NCBI RefSeq assembly: GCF_001701045.1
Contig: NZ_CP016757.1
Coordinates: forward strand, 2,444,219 to 2,508,218
Length of the DNA stretch: 64,000 nt
Origin: Cloacibacillus porcorum
GTDB taxonomy: Bacteria; Synergistota; Synergistia; Synergistales; Synergistaceae
Direction of reading: 5' to 3'
Below, piece after piece: positions 17,234-25,728 of the stretch (its first letter is position 1; every line of letters starts with the position of its first letter). A model generated the notes under the pieces. That model was not told where the DNA came from, did no database searches, and saw nothing but the letters and a program-made list of their open reading frames with translations. The position numbers and the translations under genes were made by a program.

Positions 17234-18289
17234 TTATTTTTTCTTAGGCGTGTAGCCGATAAACTTAGCCTCCTGTTTGTAGCCGAGCTCCCACAGGGTT
17301 TCGCGGTATATTCTTAGATACTCTTTTCCTTCGGGGGTCTTGCTGCATTCGTTGACAATAAGCTTAAGACCGGTCTCACGCGCCTTTTTCTCATCTTCGG
17401 GGCTCCATCTGATGATCTTGATCTTCGAATTTTCCTTCCACTTCTCGCGCGCCTTCACCTCGGCGACGTATACCATCGCCGACTGATAGCGGGCACGGTC
17501 ACGGGCGACAATGATGATATCCTTTAGATGCTGCGGGAGCTTCTCCCATTTACCGGGGTTGACAACGAGCGGGAAATATTCACAGGTCCCGTTCTGGAAG
17601 GCGGGATCGACGACATACTTGGCGACTTCGTGGAAGCCCATACGCATGTTCTCATCCCAGAAGGTCCATTCCGCGGCGTCGATATTCTTCGTCTGGAAGG
17701 CGGTATAAATCTCAGGAGCGGAGAGCGAGACGGTCGTCGCGCCAAGCGCACGGTAGTAAAGCGCGCCGAAACCGGAGGTACGGATCTTCTTGCCCTTGAT
17801 GTCGGAGATCTTGTTGATGGGAACGACAGACATCAGCTGCTCATAGATCGGGCTCTCCATGATATGTCCAAGGTACTTGATACGGTGCTTGGCGTAGAGC
17901 TTCGAGAAAAAGGGCTCGAGCTTTTCATCAAGATAAGCGCCCTCCGCGTAGGTGTTGAGCGGGCAGCCAGGGCGTGTCTGAAGATTAAAGAGCGGATCTT
18001 TGCCCGTCCAGTAGGCTCCGTATACCATCGCCATATCAACGACGCCGTTCGCCACGTTGTCAAAGGTCTCGAATACCGGGAAGAGGACTCCCGCCGCGTA
18101 GGGCTCGATTACCAGCTCGCCCTTAGAGAGCGTCTTAACCGTCTTGCAGAAATCCTCGGCGATCTTCTGCTGCTCTGTGCCGGGCATCGCGTGGGTTACT
18201 ACGCGCCACCTGGTCGCCGCGTCTGCGCTCTGCACGGAAAAGGCCGCGAGAAGAAGCGCAATAACTGCCATAACCTTAAAACTCTTCAT
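17234..18289 (-). CDS. TRAP transporter solute-binding protein, DctP family
   Basis: 351 residues from ATG 18289, which has GGGGGAAAC upstream; an extension to 18361 would overlap dctM and lacks a signal. Signal peptide KSFKVMAVIALLLAAFSV ends at ADAA. The DctP fold includes GVVDMAMVYGAYW, KGKKIRTSGFGALYYRALGA and ALGATTVSLSAPEIYTAFQ, with the conserved Arg for binding a carboxylate in the KIRTSG region. Periplasmic; delivers a carboxylate-containing ligand to the DctQM membrane subunits encoded just upstream. Ligand class unclear from sequence. Confidence 0.9.
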   Translation of the reverse strand: MKSFKVMAVIALLLAAFSVQSADAATRWRVVTHAMPGTEQQKIAEDFCKTVKTLSKGELVIEPYAAGVLFPVFETFDNVANGVVDMAMVYGAYWTGKDPLFNLQTRPGCPLNTYAEGAYLDEKLEPFFSKLYAKHRIKYLGHIMESPIYEQLMSVVPINKISDIKGKKIRTSGFGALYYRALGATTVSLSAPEIYTAFQTKNIDAAEWTFWDENMRMGFHEVAKYVVDPAFQNGTCEYFPLVVNPGKWEKLPQHLKDIIIVARDRARYQSAMVYVAEVKAREKWKENSKIKIIRWSPEDEKKARETGLKLIVNECSKTPEGKEYLRIYRETLWELGYKQEAKFIGYTPKKK

Positions 18290-18330
18290 AATTACAGTTT
18301 CCCCCTTAAGTTTTTTTACTGCTCTATAAC

Positions 18331-19647
18331 TTAGCGTCCCATCGCAAGTCTGGGCAGCCAAAGCACGAGATTCGGAAATAGGAAGATCAATACTACAGAT
18401 ACAACCTGCAGGGCGAGGAAGGGCAAAGCGGCTCGGTATATCTCCATGATGTCCACATCATTCGGAGCGCAGCCCTTGAGATAGAAGAGGCTGAAGCCGA
18501 AGGGAGGAGAGAGATAACCGCACTGCAGCAGCACGTTGAATACAAGGCCAACCCAGAGCGGGTCATAACCGAGCTGCGAGAGGATCGGCGCGAGAATGGG
18601 AACCGCGAGGAAGATGATCGCGCCTGGCTCAAGGAACATCCCCAGGAAAAAGATGAAGGCCGCGGATACAAAGAAGACCATCGTCGCGCCGCCGGGCATG
18701 CTCATTGCCATATCGGCTATTATCGAGTTACCGCCGAGGCCGGAAAATACCGAGCCGAAGGCCGAAGCGCCGATCATCGTCCATCCGACCATCGCCGTGA
18801 TCGAGAGCGTCTCATAGCAGGAGCTCCAGACGATATCCCAGGTGAGGCGTCTGTTTAACAGGCCGATGAGGATAGCGCCCGCCGCGCCGAAGGCCGCCGC
18901 CTCCGTAGGCGTAGCGACACCGTTAAGTATGGAACCGAGAACGATCGCGATGAGCAGCGCGGGAAGCGCCACGCCCCACAGCGAGCGGAATTTCTCGCCC
19001 CAGCTAGCGCGCTCTTCCAGCGGAAGCGCCGGCGCAAAATCTTTGTTAAAAAGGGCCCCGATGAGCACATAGCCGATGTACAGGACCGCCAGCAGACCGC
19101 CGGCGCAGAGCCCGCCGGCAAAAAGACCGCCGATGGAGACTCCCGTCACGCATCCGTATAGAACCATGTTGGTGCTTGGTGGGATAAGCTGGCCGAGCGT
19201 ACCGCCGCCAAGAACACAGCCAAGCGCAAGCTTTTTATTGTATCCATGCTTGAGCATCTGCGGCAGGCCGATGAGCCCGAGACCGATAACGCCCGCAGCG
19301 ACGACGCCTGAGACCGCGCCAAGGATGGCGCCTACGATGACCGTCGCGATCGCCAGGCCGCCGCGCAGCCCGCCGGACCACTTGAAAATAGTGTCATAGA
19401 GGTCTGCGACGACATTAGTTTTTTGTAATATATAGGCCATATATATAAAGAGCGGCACCGCCACGATCACGAAGTTATTCATTGAGCCCCAGGTCGCGGA
19501 GACCAGCAGGTTAAGAGCTCCCCACCCCCAGAGAAAATAGGCGAAAACTATGGAAACCGCCGCCAGCGAAAAGGCTATCGGCACTCCGACTGCGAGCAGT
19601 ACGAAGAGTAAGACAAACATCAGCAGCGGATAAAGATCACTTGACAT
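18331..19647 (-). CDS. TRAP transporter large membrane subunit, DctM family
   Basis: 438 residues, about 12 membrane helices, full length for DctM (TRAP-type C4-dicarboxylate carrier, large permease). Motifs GVIGLGLIGLPQMLKHGY and GGGTLGQLIPPSTNMVLYG carry the family signature, with GYDPLWVGLVFNVLLQCGYLSPPFG near the C-terminus. Uses a Na+ gradient to import what the DctP protein binds. Its ATG overlaps the end of dctQ by 11 bases. Confidence 0.92.
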   Translation of the reverse strand: MSSDLYPLLMFVLLFVLLAVGVPIAFSLAAVSIVFAYFLWGWGALNLLVSATWGSMNNFVIVAVPLFIYMAYILQKTNVVADLYDTIFKWSGGLRGGLAIATVIVGAILGAVSGVVAAGVIGLGLIGLPQMLKHGYNKKLALGCVLGGGTLGQLIPPSTNMVLYGCVTGVSIGGLFAGGLCAGGLLAVLYIGYVLIGALFNKDFAPALPLEERASWGEKFRSLWGVALPALLIAIVLGSILNGVATPTEAAAFGAAGAILIGLLNRRLTWDIVWSSCYETLSITAMVGWTMIGASAFGSVFSGLGGNSIIADMAMSMPGGATMVFFVSAAFIFFLGMFLEPGAIIFLAVPILAPILSQLGYDPLWVGLVFNVLLQCGYLSPPFGFSLFYLKGCAPNDVDIMEIYRAALPFLALQVVSVVLIFLFPNLVLWLPRLAMGR

Positions 19648-20146
19648 CAGAGCGTTCCTCCTCTAAAGCATCTTCCCTCTCCTTATCCGTGCCTCTTCCG
19701 GTAATAATCCCGACCATATCACGGATAGACTGGTAGGATAAAAGCAGGCACGAAATAGGTATGATCCACCGGTACCACCACACATGCGGATTGAAGGGAG
19801 TCTGGTGCGTGGAACGCTCAAGCATCATCGTAGAGCGCCAGGCGGTGGGAATGCTTACAACCAAAAGCGTCAGGACGACAAAAAGGACGACCGCCTCTGA
19901 AAATACGGCAAATCTCCTGCGCCATTTGACACTGAGATAGGGAGCAAGCGCTTCGACGGCGACATGAGCCTTTTTCATATGGCAATAGGCCGCCCCCAGC
20001 ATGAAAAATGTCCCGTAAAGAAATATTGTTACCTCAAAACTCCAGATAGGAGTGTCGTTAAACAAAAAGCTCTTCAGCGTGCTGTAGACGATCTCAACGA
20101 TCAGCGGAAGAATTAAAAGAGAGATCATATGCGCAAACCTTCTCAA
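19637..20146 (-). CDS. TRAP transporter small membrane subunit, DctQ family
   Basis: 169 residues with four predicted helices, including WSFEVTIFLYGTFFMLGAAYCHMKKAHVAVE, typical of DctQ proteins. The start is a TTG at 20146 with AAGGGG nine bases upstream. First gene of the TRAP operon. A gene for an XRE-cupin regulator begins 370 bases away on the opposite strand and is a likely controller. The C-terminus is strongly acidic/basic (DKEREDALEEERSD). Confidence 0.88.
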   Translation of the reverse strand: MRRFAHMISLLILPLIVEIVYSTLKSFLFNDTPIWSFEVTIFLYGTFFMLGAAYCHMKKAHVAVEALAPYLSVKWRRRFAVFSEAVVLFVVLTLLVVSIPTAWRSTMMLERSTHQTPFNPHVWWYRWIIPISCLLLSYQSIRDMVGIITGRGTDKEREDALEEERSDVK

Positions 20147-20516
20147 TTTTAATTACCCCTTTCCCAAAGATTATGGTACTTTTCCCTGCACAAATAAAAA
20201 CCGGCTGCCCTCCTTTATCTTTTTATATACAAAACATTTGGTGACACAATAGTTTCATCTCAACAAAAGAGCATGAACACAAAGGCTCAGCAAAGCGCTG
20301 TCCCGTATCACTGATTTTCACTCAAATATTTATTTTTATCCATATTTTCTCTGACCCGCGTGAAAGTATAAAGCTCATCTTAGACTTTGTCAAATATTTG
20401 TTATAAGTAAAATTTTGATTTTAAGGAATTATTTCTCACATCTATTGAAACCTGTCTGATTTAGGTATATCATTATTATAGAACTACGAATTTCCGCCAG
20501 ACAGGAGGGATAGCAT
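20147..20516. other. Divergent intergenic region between TRAP operon and XRE-cupin regulator
   Basis: A 370-base AT-rich stretch without an open frame worth calling. It must contain the promoters for both directions. I did not find a clear operator palindrome. The last 20 bases carry ACAGGAGGG, the ribosome site of the regulator. Confidence 0.5.
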
Positions 20517-21074
20517 TTGCTAGGAAGCCGCATTAAAAAACTTCGTAAAGAGCGCGGAGCCACACTGAAAGAGGTCGCGGACGCAACCGGCCTGTCGCAG
20601 GGCTACCTGAGCCAGATAGAGACGGACAAGGTCGAGCCTTCCATCTCCGTGCTCCGAAAGCTGGCCTCTTATTACAAGGTGCTCATGCTATATTTCTTTG
20701 ACACCGATCCGGTGGATAATATTGTCGTCAGAAAAGATGAGCGCCGGATCATAGGCAGCCCCGGAGACCCTCTTATGTACGAACTGCTCCAGCACAATGT
20801 GAAAAATAAAAAGATGGAGTGCGCGATAATGAGGCTTGCTCCCCATTATCAAGACCCTGAGGGAGTGTACACCTCTTACCCCGGCGAAGAATCCTTCCTC
20901 GTCCTCAGCGGCACGGTGGAATTTGAGCAGGAGGGCAGCGTTTACAGGCTCAACGAGGGCGACAACATCTACTATGAATGCTCAAAGCCGTTCCGCCTCT
21001 TCAACCCCGGCGACACCGAGGCCGTTATAGTCGGCGTATGCACCCCGCCGCACCGACAGATAGAAGATGAGTAA
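20517..21074 (+). CDS. XRE-family regulator with cupin sensor domain
   Basis: 185 residues. An N-terminal helix-turn-helix (TLKEVADATGLSQGYLSQIETDKVEPSISVL, residues 16-46) is followed by a cupin_2 domain (SYPGEESFLVLSGTVEFEQ, then RLNEGDNIYYECSKPFRLFNPGD). This MerR-like PuuR/CdhR architecture is common for regulators of amine and amino-acid uptake. The start is TTG at 20517 with AGGAGGG seven bases upstream. Divergent from the TRAP operon, so it probably controls it. A perfect terminator follows. Confidence 0.88.
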   Translation: MLGSRIKKLRKERGATLKEVADATGLSQGYLSQIETDKVEPSISVLRKLASYYKVLMLYFFDTDPVDNIVVRKDERRIIGSPGDPLMYELLQHNVKNKKMECAIMRLAPHYQDPEGVYTSYPGEESFLVLSGTVEFEQEGSVYRLNEGDNIYYECSKPFRLFNPGDTEAVIVGVCTPPHRQIEDE

Positions 21075-21083
21075 AAGAGACAG

Positions 21084-21128
21084 GCGATAAAAAATCCGGA
21101 AGAGAAGCTCTTCCGGATTTTTTATCGC
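21084..21128. terminator. Perfect bidirectional terminator
   Basis: GCGATAAAAAATCCGGAAGA and its exact complement flank a three-to-five-base loop. T6 runs on both strands end the regulator transcript and the convergent rmuC transcript. Confidence 0.92.
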
Positions 21129-21164
21129 TTTGTGGCAGGGATTACTTTACAGAATAAACAAACC

Positions 21165-22604
21165 TCATTCATCCTCCAAATTGTCGGCCTCGGCCTGGAT
21201 GAACTCCTCCTCGCCGGATACCGGGAGCTGCTGGACGTTTTTCAGGGCGCGGTTTATCGCTCTGGTGCGTGTGCCGGCCTTGTCCAGCTCTTTTCCCGCC
21301 TGGTCTATCTTCTGCCTTGTCCGTTCGAGCACTTCGCCGAATTTTTCAAATTCGGTCTTTACTTTGCCGAGAAGCACCCAGACCTCGCTCGACCGTTTTT
21401 CGATCGCGAGCGTGCGGAAGCCCATCTGCAGACTGTTCAGCAGCGCGCAGATGGTCGTGGGGCCCGCGGGGACGACGCGGAAGTCGCGCGAAAGCTGCTC
21501 GCAGAGGCCGTCTATCCGCAGCACCTCCGCATAGAGCCCCTCTATCGGCAGGTAGAGGATGCCGAAGTCGGTCGTGAAGGGAGGTTCGATATATTTGCTG
21601 TGTATCGCCTTCGCCTCTTCAAGCACGCGGAGGCGCAGCGCCTTCTGCTGTTCCGTTATCTGCTGGCTGTCGCCGCTCTCCGAGGCGGAGATGAGGCGCT
21701 GGTAATCCTCTATCGGGAATTTTGAGTCTATCGGCAGCCAAACTTTTCCGCTCTCATCGTCGGCGCCGGGAAGGATCACGGCAAATTCCACGCGTTCGCT
21801 CCGGTTGGGACGCGTGGCGACGTTCTCGGCGTACTGCTCTTTAGTGAGCAGCTGCTCCAGCAGAACACGAAGCTGCATCTCCCCCCAGGTACCGCGGACT
21901 TTGACGTTAGCCAGTACCTTTTTCAGGTCGCCGACGTCGGAGGTCAGGGCGCGCATCTCGCCAAGCCCCTTATGCACCTGCTCGAGGCGTTCCGAGACGT
22001 TGGCGAAGGCCTCTCCAAGCCGCTTTTCCAGCGTTGAGTGGAGCTGCTCGTCGACGGTGGCGCGCATCTTTTCAAGTTTTTCTTCGTTGCTTTTATGCAG
22101 CTCGCGCAGCCGCTCTTCGACCGCGGCACGCACCGCCTCGAGCTTTTCCTCGTTGAGGCGGCTGATGTTCGTCAGCTGGGTCGAGAAGGCCGCGAGGCTC
22201 TCGGTCTGCTGTCCGCTGATCTCCTTTATGCGCGTCGCCTGGCTCTCGCCGAGGTTTGTCAGCTGCGCGGAGAAGCTCTGGAAACTTTCGCGCTGCATAT
22301 CGCCTATCTCTTTGATCCTTTTAGCCTGTGCGTCGCCGAAGGTGCCAATCCCGCGCGCCTGCTCGGCCCTGGCCTCGATGGCCGCCTCGCGCTGTTCTTT
22401 ACGCATCGCGCTGAGGCTGCCATTCAGCCGCTCCTCAGTCTCGTCAAGCCTGGACTCCATCTTTTGCAGCCGCGTAAGCAGCTCTCTTACGGCCTGCTCC
22501 ATCGCGCCGGCGCTTTCGCGGAAGCGAGAGAGCGACATTACGACGTATATGCCCGCGAGAACAACAAGGGCCGCTATCCCAATCAATATCGGCATCGTCA
22601 ACAC
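21165..22604 (-). CDS. rmuC: DNA recombination protein RmuC homologue
   Basis: 479 residues. One N-terminal membrane helix (TMPILIGIAALVVLAGIYVVMSL) is followed by about 200 residues of coiled coil, with repeated segments such as FSAQLTNLGESQATRIKEI and FSTQLTNISRLNEEKLEA, and then the RmuC nuclease-like domain with VRGTWGEMQLRVLLEQLL and LPIDSKFPIEDYQRL. Length and order match RmuC, which limits inversions at short repeats in Escherichia coli. Monocistronic in appearance. The internal heptad repeats are duplicated units. Confidence 0.92.
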   Translation of the reverse strand: MLTMPILIGIAALVVLAGIYVVMSLSRFRESAGAMEQAVRELLTRLQKMESRLDETEERLNGSLSAMRKEQREAAIEARAEQARGIGTFGDAQAKRIKEIGDMQRESFQSFSAQLTNLGESQATRIKEISGQQTESLAAFSTQLTNISRLNEEKLEAVRAAVEERLRELHKSNEEKLEKMRATVDEQLHSTLEKRLGEAFANVSERLEQVHKGLGEMRALTSDVGDLKKVLANVKVRGTWGEMQLRVLLEQLLTKEQYAENVATRPNRSERVEFAVILPGADDESGKVWLPIDSKFPIEDYQRLISASESGDSQQITEQQKALRLRVLEEAKAIHSKYIEPPFTTDFGILYLPIEGLYAEVLRIDGLCEQLSRDFRVVPAGPTTICALLNSLQMGFRTLAIEKRSSEVWVLLGKVKTEFEKFGEVLERTRQKIDQAGKELDKAGTRTRAINRALKNVQQLPVSGEEEFIQAEADNLEDE

Positions 22605-22740
22605 ACCCTTTCATTTATACGGGGATATTATAAACTAAGAAGCTGCGGAAAAATCGCAGATATCCGGCAAAACACAAGGAATACCGCTCCGGAGATGAAA
22701 TAAAGCGGTAATTCCAGATTTAAAAAAACCGCCCCGGTGG

Positions 22741-23388
22741 TTATTCGAGCGTCAGAAAACCCTCGCGTATCGCATACTTTGTAAGCTCGGCCATACTCTC
22801 GCAGCCTAGCTTGTCCATGATGCGGCGGCGGTGGGTATCGACCGTGTTTTTACTGATGGAGAGAGCGTCGGCGACCTGCTTGCCGTTGCGCCCTTTGACA
22901 AGGAGCTGCAACACCTCCATCTCGCGTTCGGATAGAGGGCTCGCGCGGCCGACCTCCTCATTGCCGAGCAGCCGCAGGTAATCGCTGACAAGCACCGTAC
23001 AGACTTTCGGAGAGAAGAATACCTCGTTCCGGCTCACGGTACGGATGGCGTCAAGCATCAGCTCCGGGGAGCTCTCTTTCAGGACATAGCCGCGCGCGCC
23101 GGCTTTCAGCGCCTCGGCGATAAAGCGCCTGTCGTTGTGCATGGAGATGACGATAACGGCGATATCAGGCAGTTCGGAACATATCTTAGCCGTCGCCTGT
23201 ATGCCGTTCATATTCGGCATGGTAACGTCCATCAGGACGACCTCCGGTTTCAGCCGCCGAACGGCGTTCACCGCCTCAAGGCCGTCGGAGGCGGAGCCGA
23301 CTATCTCGATATCTTTTTCACGGCTCAGCAGGCTCTTAAGCCCCTCGCGAAATAACTCGTGATCATCGGCGATAAACAGTTTTATCAT
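22741..23388 (-). CDS. NarL/FixJ-family response regulator
   Basis: 215 residues. Receiver domain with phospho-acceptor Asp in VVLMDVTMPNMNG and conserved KLFIADDHELFREGL at the start; C-terminal LuxR-type helix-turn-helix (SISKNTVDTHRRRIMDKLGC). Its ATG overlaps the stop of the sensor kinase gene by four bases, so they are a pair. Regulated genes are not evident; the nearest upstream minus-strand gene is separated by a terminator. Confidence 0.93.
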   Translation of the reverse strand: MIKLFIADDHELFREGLKSLLSREKDIEIVGSASDGLEAVNAVRRLKPEVVLMDVTMPNMNGIQATAKICSELPDIAVIVISMHNDRRFIAEALKAGARGYVLKESSPELMLDAIRTVSRNEVFFSPKVCTVLVSDYLRLLGNEEVGRASPLSEREMEVLQLLVKGRNGKQVADALSISKNTVDTHRRRIMDKLGCESMAELTKYAIREGFLTLE

Positions 23389-24497
23389 TGATCGGCCCCC
23401 TCCCGCAGATCACTTACCTTTAATTTTAACGGCGCAAGCAAAGAGACCGTCGTTCCGTCTTTGTTGGAGACGATTCGCATATCGCCTCCGATATGCAGGA
23501 GACGTTCTCTGATGCTGAATAATCCCAGACCACCGGTGTTGCCTCTGCCGGGCATGAAATTTTTCCTCATGCCGACGCCGTCGTCTTCGATCACGACCTG
23601 TATTTTATTCGGTCCTCTGTTGACGTTTATGTGGACATGCTTCGCCTTCGCGTGTTTGATGACGTTGACCAGCAGCTCGCGCGACATTCTGTACAGTATG
23701 ATACAGACGGCGTCGTCCGCCGGATAGTCTTTAAGCTGTCCCCTCGTCGAAACGCTCCATTTTATATCTCTCGGCGACAGGAGTTTATCCGCGAGCGCCT
23801 CCAGCGCCGGGGTAATACCGACCTCAAGAAGAATCGGCGGACTCAGCTCGAATATCAGCTGGCGGCTCTCCGCGATCATCCGCTCCGTAGACTCGATGGC
23901 GCCGTCCAGAATTGATTCCGCCGCATTCGGCCGGTGATAGTTTTCTTTCAGCTTTCGCAGGTCAAGCAGCAGCGATAGCAACGAATGGCCGATGCTGTCG
24001 TGGAGGTCCGTCGCGATCTCGCGCCGGGTAGTCTCCTCACTGATCGTCAGCTTGGTCGCCAGCTCCCTCAGCATCGACTGGTACTCGATAAGTTTTTTCT
24101 GCTTATCTTTCAGCTCAGCCTCCGACTTTTTCAGCTCCGTCCGGTCAAGAAATATCGTCGCCGCACGGTCGTCTGACAGGGGAAAGGCTATCGCCTCAAG
24201 ATATTTATCGGTATAGACGCTCTCGCTCTCACAGTGGACGGCATGTTTCTCCTTCACACAGCGTTCGATTATCTCGGACCAGCATGGCTCAACGTTCGGC
24301 CATACTTCCAGAAAGCTCTTGCCTGCCACCTCTTCACGCTTGACCTTATTCACACGTTCATATGCGCTGTTCACATCAATGTATATTATTGCCGACGAAC
24401 CCCTAATGCCAATATCCGGCTCTATCTTGTAGAGGGCGATGGGGTTGAATGTCTGCTCAAAGAAGAATTTTTCAAAAAAGTTATTTTCTATCACCAT
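23385..24497 (-). CDS. NarL-partner sensor histidine kinase with PAS domain, soluble
   Basis: 370 residues. N-terminal PAS fold (residues about 10-120: FNPIALYKIEPDIGIRGSSA, DVNSAYERVNKVKREEVAGKS), a coiled-coil linker, HisKA_3 dimerisation domain with the phosphorylated His in REIATDLHDSIGHSLL, then HATPase (ELLVNVIKHAKAKHVHI, EDDGVGM, GGLGLFSIRERL). No membrane helix, so a cytoplasmic signal is sensed. Pairs with the response regulator at 22741-23388. Confidence 0.92.
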   Translation of the reverse strand: MVIENNFFEKFFFEQTFNPIALYKIEPDIGIRGSSAIIYIDVNSAYERVNKVKREEVAGKSFLEVWPNVEPCWSEIIERCVKEKHAVHCESESVYTDKYLEAIAFPLSDDRAATIFLDRTELKKSEAELKDKQKKLIEYQSMLRELATKLTISEETTRREIATDLHDSIGHSLLSLLLDLRKLKENYHRPNAAESILDGAIESTERMIAESRQLIFELSPPILLEVGITPALEALADKLLSPRDIKWSVSTRGQLKDYPADDAVCIILYRMSRELLVNVIKHAKAKHVHINVNRGPNKIQVVIEDDGVGMRKNFMPGRGNTGGLGLFSIRERLLHIGGDMRIVSNKDGTTVSLLAPLKLKVSDLREGADQ

Positions 24498-24604
24498 TAC
24501 CGACCATCCATCCGGAATTTATTTGTTTAATTATACTCTATGCCGTCTGCATAGGGAAAAACCATACTTAAATACGGGCCGCAGTATATTTTATCGGCCA
24601 GAAG

Positions 24605-24646
24605 TAAAAACCTCCGAGATATCCCTGAAACGGTATCTGCGGAGGT
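24605..24646 (-). terminator. Terminator after the gene at 24748
   Basis: On the minus strand ACCTCCGCAGATA...TATCTCGGAGGT is followed by TTTTTACTTC. It separates this gene from the two-component system. Confidence 0.8.
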
Positions 24647-24747
24647 CCGAAAACTAATCTTCAATATTAAGTAGAAATATAGGGCCTGCCCGCGCGCCGG
24701 TCGCTTCTTCGAAAAGATATCGTCCTGTGCAAGCCTAATAATAAGAC

Positions 24748-25725
24748 TTATACATCCGGCCTGACAATGTGTACGCTGCGGTCGCAGAACCAGTCGTAAA
24801 CGGTATATTCAGGCTTAGGCTGCAGACGCAGGCGCTCGATGCTCGTTCCGACGATAAAGAGCGGATTGGCCGGATCGATGAGATTCCTGCCGTCGTGCGA
24901 AAGCCGCTCGTATACGCCCTCAAGCTCCCTTTCATTATCAGCGGCTATGACGACCATCGTCCAGTTTTCCTGCTGCTGCGAATCGATGTCGGCATAACCG
25001 GGGATATAGACCCGCCTCTGTCCCAGCAGAAAGAGGTGCAGCTTTCCTATAGCGTCGTATATTTCGTCGTAGTTGTCTCCGGTAGCGCGCAGGAAGAAGA
25101 GGCGGTCGGCATCCTTCATATAGTAAAGGTCGTCGGGGAGATGAGCCTCTTTGCGATAGAGCTCAAAATCATACCTGCTTCTCAATATGAGGTTGAAGCG
25201 CACCTCGTCGGCCTCGGCGCCGTTTTCCTCCATCCATCTGCGCATTCCGGCCTCTCCGGGAGGCGTAGTCCCCCTCGTCCCCACGCCCCATTTAGGAAAA
25301 GCCTCGTAAAAGGAGCGGACCAGCGGGGACTCCGGCCACCGGTATTTGACGCGGCCATTTTCGATTCCCCAGAGAGCCTCCCGCGCCAATTTCGGCACGG
25401 ATGGCAGCGCCTCGTTGACCGAATATTCTTTTATGCCGAACTGGCCGATAAAGGCCCTCTCCATCAAAAGGTAGAGACGGTTGTTCCAGAGGGCCTTTTC
25501 AGCGTCAAATTCACCAATCGGCAGGGCGGAAAGATAATGGAGCTTCGCGCACTCCTGACGTCTTTTTTCTCCCTTTTCTGTAAGGACATAGCCTTCGCCG
25601 TCCTTAACCAACAGGCCGTCTCCGGCAAGTTCCGACAGAGAGGAAACATTCTCTCCGACAAGGGCAAAGGTCTCCTCATCCCAGCAGGGAAATTTGTCTT
25701 CAAAAAGAAGCAGTGCGCGATCCAT
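24748..25725 (-). CDS. Protein of unknown function next to BCCT carrier
   Basis: 325 residues, not recognised. The N-terminus (DEETFALVGENVSSLSELAGDGLLVKDGEGYVLTEKGEKRRQ) looks like a small winged-helix fold, ending in a wing-like VLTEKG. The rest is a mixed alpha/beta domain with many aromatic residues (NRLYLLMERAFIGQFG, QENWTMVVIAADNERELEG). No signal peptide or membrane span. It starts only three bases after the BCCT stop and is in the same direction, so it is probably co-transcribed with the betaine carrier. A regulatory or amine-related role is only a guess. Confidence 0.6.
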   Translation of the reverse strand: MDRALLLFEDKFPCWDEETFALVGENVSSLSELAGDGLLVKDGEGYVLTEKGEKRRQECAKLHYLSALPIGEFDAEKALWNNRLYLLMERAFIGQFGIKEYSVNEALPSVPKLAREALWGIENGRVKYRWPESPLVRSFYEAFPKWGVGTRGTTPPGEAGMRRWMEENGAEADEVRFNLILRSRYDFELYRKEAHLPDDLYYMKDADRLFFLRATGDNYDEIYDAIGKLHLFLLGQRRVYIPGYADIDSQQQENWTMVVIAADNERELEGVYERLSHDGRNLIDPANPLFIVGTSIERLRLQPKPEYTVYDWFCDRSVHIVRPDV

Positions 25726-25728
25726 ATA

